Assembly (NCBI GenBank): GCA_050331455.1
Contig: JBHJGV010000008.1
Location: forward strand, 1 to 64,000
Direction: 5' to 3'
Source of the DNA: CAYUYV01 sp050331455
Lineage (GTDB): Bacteria > Pseudomonadota > Alphaproteobacteria > JAJFIK01
DNA length: 64,000 bases
The position numbers were made by a program, and so were the translations under genes. Shown piece by piece: positions 60,000 to 64,000 of this stretch (within the stretch, counting starts at the first letter, position 1; each line of letters begins with the position of its first letter). The notes under the pieces are model-generated. The model saw only the letters and a program-made list of their open reading frames with translations, was not told the origin of the DNA and searched no databases.

Positions 60000-62516
60000 G
60001 TGGAGGACCCGGCCGGCATGACCAGCAGCACGACAGGCCCAGTGATCCTGGCCGTTTTCGGCCTGTCGACCCTGCTGTGCATGGTCAGCCTGCTGTTGCC
60101 CGTTGCGCGGCGGCTGAACGTTCCATACACGGTGCTTCTGGCCCTGTTCGGTCTGACGATCGGCATCGTTGGCGCCCTGCCCCTCGACCTGCCGGACGTC
60201 CTCAGCGACCTGATCACCGCACTGTCCCTGTTCAGCCTGTCTTCGGAAGCCTTCTTTTACGTATTCCTGCCGCCCCTGCTCTTTTCAGCCGGCCTTGGCG
60301 TGAATGTCCGCCGCCTGATGGACGATATCGGACCGGTCATCCTGCTCGCCGTCGTCGCCGTGGTGGTCTGCACGGCCATTGTCGGGATTGCCGCCTATGC
60401 CGTGGCCCCGGAATACGGGCTCGTCGCCTGCCTTGTCCTTGCGTCCATCGTGGCCACGACGGACTCCTCGGCCGTGGTCGGCATTTTCCGCGATCTGGGC
60501 GCGCCCACACGCCTGTCCATCATCGTGGAGGGAGAAAGCCTTTTCAACGACGCGGCCGCCATCGCGATTTTCGTTGTGCTGGTCGGCCTGCTGACGGGCG
60601 ACGGCGAGGCCGACCTCTTCATGGGCATGGGGACGTTTCTCGTCGGCCTGCTGGGCGGCTTCGTGTTCGGCTATCTCCTGGCCCGGATCTTCGTGGCGGT
60701 TATCGGCGCGCTTCGCAATGCCTCCCTGACCGAGATCACCCTCACGATCACGCTTGCCTATCTCACCTTCATCGTGTCGGAGCTTTATCTTGGCGTGTCC
60801 GGCGTTATTGCCGTGGTCACGGCGGCCATGGTGATCGGATCGGAGGGGCGCACCCGGGTCAGCCCCGGCATGTGGGGAAGCCTGCGGGACACCTGGCAGC
60901 TCATCGATTTCGTGGCCACATCGCTCATCTTCACCTTCGCGGCCATGCTGGCCCCGGCGGCCCTGGCCGATCTTGCGCCCATGGATCTGTGGGTCGTGCT
61001 GGCCGTCCTGGTGGCGACGGTCGTCGCCCGCGCCCTCGTGCTGTATGGCCTGATGCCCGGCCTGAGCGTACTCGGTGTCGCCCAACCCATCAGCGGCTCC
61101 TACAAGGCGGTTCTTGTCTGGGGCGGGCTTCGAGGCGCCGTGACGGTGGCGCTTGCGCTGGCGATTTCGGAAAATCCGGGCGTGCCGGAGGAGACCCAGC
61201 GTTTTATCCTGGTCTCGGCCACCAGCGTGGTCCTGCTGACCCTGGTGGTCATGGCACCGACCATCCGCCCCTTGATGAGTGGCCTTGGCCTCAACACTCT
61301 GGGCAAACGCGAGCGCGTCATGCGGGACCGCGCCCGGCGCCTCGCCCAGACCCGTGCCGCTGCCCGGGTGAAGGCCGCCGTGCCCATGGTGGACGGGGTC
61401 GTGGGTCAGATGCCGCCCCAAGCCACCATGCATAACACGGCGGCGACGGACTGCACTGATATCGGCACCACGGATGAAGAGGCCGCCATTCCGCAGCAGG
61501 AGCGCTGCCGGTTCGGCTTCGTGTCTCTTGCCGGTCGGGAGCGGGAACTTTACCTTGAATATTTCAGGGATGGCTTCCTCGACCGCCGCATCGCCGACGA
61601 CCTGCGCGCCCATCTGGGCCGCATGGTGGATGCGGTCAAATCCGGTGGCCGGGAGGATTATCTGAAGGCCGCCGTGGCCGCCGCCGGCCTTGGATCGCGC
61701 ATCCACGTCGCGCGCTGGCTCTACAACACGTTCGGGCTTGCCGGCCCCCTGTCCCGGGTGCTGTCGGACCGCTTTGAGATGCTGATCATCATGCAGCTTG
61801 CCCTGCGCGACCTCGACGGCTTTCTCCAGAACGATCTCGTGCCCCTGCTGGGCGGCGATGTGGGCGACGATCTCGTGAGTGCCCTCACGCGCCGACGCAA
61901 TATCGTGGCCGGTGCCCTGGAGGTCCTGGACCTGCAATATCCCGCCTATGCCGAGATGCTGCGCAGTCGCTATGTGGAGCGGGTGGCCCTCGTGATCGAG
62001 GGGCGCGAATACATTCAGCAGCGGGACCAGTCCGTCATCGGCAACGAGGTGTACAAGGATCTGGAGCAGGACCGCCGGGAACGGGCCCGCGCCTTGGAGC
62101 GCCGCCCCGATCTCGATCTCGGCCTGCGCCTCACATCCATGCTGCAGAAGGTGCCCCTGTTCAACGAACTCGACGCCGCCACCCTCAAGCGCATCGCACG
62201 GGTGCTGGTGCCCCGCTTCGCCGCGCCCGGTGAGATGATCCTGCGCCAGGGCGAGTTGGGGGACAGTATGTACTTCATTGCGGCCGGAGAGGTGGAAGTC
62301 CTGTTGCCCGACCGCTGCGTGAAGCTGGGCGAGGGCGAGTTTTTCGGCGAGGTCGCCATCGTCACCCAGGCGCCGCGCAACGCCGATGTGCGGGCCGCCG
62401 GCTTTTGTACACTCCTGGTGCTGGACCGGAAGGATTTCCAACAGCTCATTCGCGGCAACCGGAAGATCGCCCGCCAAATCGAGGCCACGGCCGCCGAGCG
62501 GGCCCGGATGTCCTGA
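60000..62516 (+). CDS. CPA1-family Na+/H+ antiporter with C-terminal cyclic-nucleotide-binding domain
   Basis: A membrane antiporter of about 838 residues. The N-terminal ~420 residues hold 12-13 membrane helices of the NhaP/CPA1 type, with SIVATTDSSAVVGIFRDLGA and IVEGESLFNDAAAIAIF; the usual TDPVAV reads TTDSSAV, and the ND pair is kept. A cytoplasmic linker of about 270 helical residues follows, then a cNMP-binding domain (about 710-820): VPLFNELDAATLKRIARVLV, ILRQGELGDSMYFIAAGEVE and GEFFGEVAIVTQAPRNADVR. The FGEVA and R-N positions fit nucleotide binding. Such a fusion suggests direct control by cAMP/cGMP. GTG 60000 or ATG 60018. Confidence 0.9.
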   Translation: MEDPAGMTSSTTGPVILAVFGLSTLLCMVSLLLPVARRLNVPYTVLLALFGLTIGIVGALPLDLPDVLSDLITALSLFSLSSEAFFYVFLPPLLFSAGLGVNVRRLMDDIGPVILLAVVAVVVCTAIVGIAAYAVAPEYGLVACLVLASIVATTDSSAVVGIFRDLGAPTRLSIIVEGESLFNDAAAIAIFVVLVGLLTGDGEADLFMGMGTFLVGLLGGFVFGYLLARIFVAVIGALRNASLTEITLTITLAYLTFIVSELYLGVSGVIAVVTAAMVIGSEGRTRVSPGMWGSLRDTWQLIDFVATSLIFTFAAMLAPAALADLAPMDLWVVLAVLVATVVARALVLYGLMPGLSVLGVAQPISGSYKAVLVWGGLRGAVTVALALAISENPGVPEETQRFILVSATSVVLLTLVVMAPTIRPLMSGLGLNTLGKRERVMRDRARRLAQTRAAARVKAAVPMVDGVVGQMPPQATMHNTAATDCTDIGTTDEEAAIPQQERCRFGFVSLAGRERELYLEYFRDGFLDRRIADDLRAHLGRMVDAVKSGGREDYLKAAVAAAGLGSRIHVARWLYNTFGLAGPLSRVLSDRFEMLIIMQLALRDLDGFLQNDLVPLLGGDVGDDLVSALTRRRNIVAGALEVLDLQYPAYAEMLRSRYVERVALVIEGREYIQQRDQSVIGNEVYKDLEQDRRERARALERRPDLDLGLRLTSMLQKVPLFNELDAATLKRIARVLVPRFAAPGEMILRQGELGDSMYFIAAGEVEVLLPDRCVKLGEGEFFGEVAIVTQAPRNADVRAAGFCTLLVLDRKDFQQLIRGNRKIARQIEATAAERARMS

Positions 62517-62548
62517 TCCTCACCCCCAAGACGACGGGGCCGTGCCCC

Positions 62549-64000
62549 ATGACCATCCAGTCCTCCCTGTTCCAGAACGCCGACGACCGGGCGCCCTCCC
62601 GCCGCGTCCGGGTGCTGATACCCCTGCCCCTCGAGGGACCCTATGACTATCTGCTGCCGGACGATCTTGATGCGCCGCCGATGCGGGGCAGCCATGTTAT
62701 CGTGCCACTGGGCCCGCGCGCGGTGCGGGGCGTCGTTTGGGGGCCGGGCACGGAGGATCTTGACACGGCACGCCTGAAGCCCGTGACCGAGATTCTGGAT
62801 GCCCCGCCGCTGCCCGAACAACTGTGCGCCTTCGTGGATTGGGTCAGCGCCTACACCCTCTCCTCCCCCGGCGCGGTTCTGGCGCTTGCCCTTCGCGCGC
62901 CCAGCGCCCTGGAGCCCGCCCCGGCAAAGCGCCTGTTGCGGCGGGGGACCGGTCAACCGGCGCGAATGACGCCGGCCCGGGAGCGGGTGCTCGCCAAAGC
63001 CGATGACGGGGAGGCGCGCACGGCCGCGGCCCTGGCGGAAGAAGCGGGAACCTCATCCGGCGTGGTGAAGGGCCTTGTCGAGGCCGGCGCCCTCCTCGCC
63101 CTCAGCGTGTCTGAAGATGCGCCCCTGCCGGTCCCCCGGCCGGACGGGCCGGCGCGGGTCCTGTCGGAGCGGCAGGCGGCGGCGGCGCGAACCCTCTGCG
63201 AAGCCGTCCGAACCCGTAATTTTGCCCCCATCCTGCTCGACGGCGTCACCGGATCGGGCAAGACGGAAGTCTATTTCGAGGCCGTGGCCGAGGCCCTGCG
63301 CGGGCCCGGCCAGGTGCTGATCCTGCTGCCCGAAATCGCCCTCACGGTTCAGTTCCTGGAGCGTTTCGCGACCCGTTTCGGTTGCCACCCCGCGCCCTGG
63401 CATTCCGATGTGGGCCAGAAGACGCGCCGGCGCGTCTGGCGCCATGTGGCCTCAGGTCAGGCCCGAGTGGTCGTGGGTGCCCGTTCGGCCCTATTCCTTC
63501 CGTTTACGGATCTCTCCCTTGTCGTTGTCGACGAGGAACACGAGACCGCCTACAAGCAGGAAGAAGGCGTGATCTACCATGCCCGGGACATGGCGGTGGT
63601 GCGTGCGCGCATGGCCGGCTGTCCCGTGGTGTTGGCCTCGGCGACGCCGTCCCTCGAAACCGTGACCAATGCCGAGGCAGGGCGCTATGCCCGTGTGGTG
63701 CTGCCGGCCCGGGCCGGCGCGGCACGGATGCCGAGCGTGGAGGCCGTGGACCTGCGCGAAGATCGTCCCGATGGACGGGACCGGTGGTTGTCCCCGTCCC
63801 TGATGCGGGCCATGATCCAGGGCTTCGAGCGGGACGAGCAGGTGCTCTTGTTCCTGAACCGGCGGGGCTATGCGCCGCTGGTGATCTGCCGGGCCTGCGG
63901 CCACCGGATGACCGCGCCTGACACGGACAGTTGGCTGTCGGAGCATCGCTATCTCGGACAGCTCGTCTGCCATTTGACGGGTTACACCATCCCCAAACCG
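62549..64000 (+). CDS. priA: Primosomal protein N' (PriA helicase), 3' end cut by window edge
   Basis: Restarts stalled replication forks. The first 484 residues are visible and the frame runs off the end. The N-terminal DNA-binding domain has RVRVLIPLPLEGPYDYLLPD and HVIVPLGPRAVRGVVWG; the helicase has Walker A LLDGVTGSGKTEVYFEA, motif II VVVDEEHETAYKQEEGVIYH, motif III LASATPSLET and LFLNRRGYAPLVICRACGHR. The first zinc-binding Cys pair is CRACGH; the following Cys is replaced in the TAPDTDSWLSEHRY segment, which is typical of alphaproteobacterial PriA. ATG at 62549, 32 bases after the antiporter stop. Confidence 0.97.
   Translation, partial: MTIQSSLFQNADDRAPSRRVRVLIPLPLEGPYDYLLPDDLDAPPMRGSHVIVPLGPRAVRGVVWGPGTEDLDTARLKPVTEILDAPPLPEQLCAFVDWVSAYTLSSPGAVLALALRAPSALEPAPAKRLLRRGTGQPARMTPARERVLAKADDGEARTAAALAEEAGTSSGVVKGLVEAGALLALSVSEDAPLPVPRPDGPARVLSERQAAAARTLCEAVRTRNFAPILLDGVTGSGKTEVYFEAVAEALRGPGQVLILLPEIALTVQFLERFATRFGCHPAPWHSDVGQKTRRRVWRHVASGQARVVVGARSALFLPFTDLSLVVVDEEHETAYKQEEGVIYHARDMAVVRARMAGCPVVLASATPSLETVTNAEAGRYARVVLPARAGAARMPSVEAVDLREDRPDGRDRWLSPSLMRAMIQGFERDEQVLLFLNRRGYAPLVICRACGHRMTAPDTDSWLSEHRYLGQLVCHLTGYTIPKP

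Noticed and set aside
60285..62477. 730-codon open frame antisense to the antiporter
   Set aside because: Same cause: His/Gly/Arg-rich translation opposite a gene with clear motifs.

Overview
The window is high-GC DNA (by eye around 65% G+C) with the gene content of an alphaproteobacterium: a CcrM-type GANTC methyltransferase, a mutY/dciA/dsbA/smc block, the F1F0 ATP synthase split into separate F0 and F1 operons, the rsfS-rlmH-gpmI-envC-ctpA-yibQ-rppH series, and a GTTC-N7-GTTC SOS box of the alphaproteobacterial LexA type. Genus cannot be read from the sequence; a Rhodospirillales-like or neighbouring lineage is a guess. Many genes start with GTG or TTG.

Layout. 1-3.4 kb: 3' part of a uracil-DNA glycosylase, an exported lytic transglycosylase and moaB. 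3.4-6.4 kb (minus): two glycosyltransferases of the TIGR04282/TIGR04283 pair type and a polytopic membrane protein. 7.0-10.5 kb: a radical SAM protein behind an SOS box, RNase HII and CcrM. 10.5-13.0 kb: an AT-rich islet with one large beta-helix/membrane protein, the clearest horizontally acquired piece. 13.2-19.7 kb: mutY (minus), then dciA, a DsbA-like oxidoreductase and smc. 19.7-22.98 kb: the F0 operon atpI-B-E-F'-F with a sigma70-like promoter and a strong terminator. 23.1-31 kb: CoA-transferase, GST, two divergent OmpA-family porins, an RTX repeat protein and XdhC. 30.8-39.7 kb: ribosome silencing, rRNA methylation, glycolysis, cell-wall processing, RNA pyrophosphohydrolase, hydrolase and VOC protein. 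39.7-46.2 kb (minus): diiron ferritin-like protein and the F1 operon atpH-A-G-(small membrane ORF)-D-C. 47.1-59 kb: a spermidine-synthase-like pair, SMP-30-like protein, unknown membrane and Cys-rich secreted proteins, a PQQ quinohemoprotein alcohol dehydrogenase, and an acyl-CoA/GMC-oxidoreductase catabolic group. 59-64 kb: enoyl-CoA hydratase, a CPA1 antiporter fused to a cyclic-nucleotide-binding domain, and the 5' part of priA.

Most of the window is ordinary core genome. The parts I would look at again are: (i) the tightly coupled small membrane ORF between atpG and atpD, whose 4-base overlap leads into a frame that is open straight into AtpD; (ii) the AT-rich islet protein; (iii) the SOS box on the radical SAM gene; (iv) a roughly 105-bp element present twice (about 6.8 kb and 46.6 kb) in the two longest gene-free stretches; (v) the apparently exported spermidine-synthase-like enzyme encoded apart from its membrane half; (vi) a secreted protein with a duplicated CC-x(13-17)-C-x12-C motif. 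No tRNA, rRNA, CRISPR array, insertion sequence or prophage was found.
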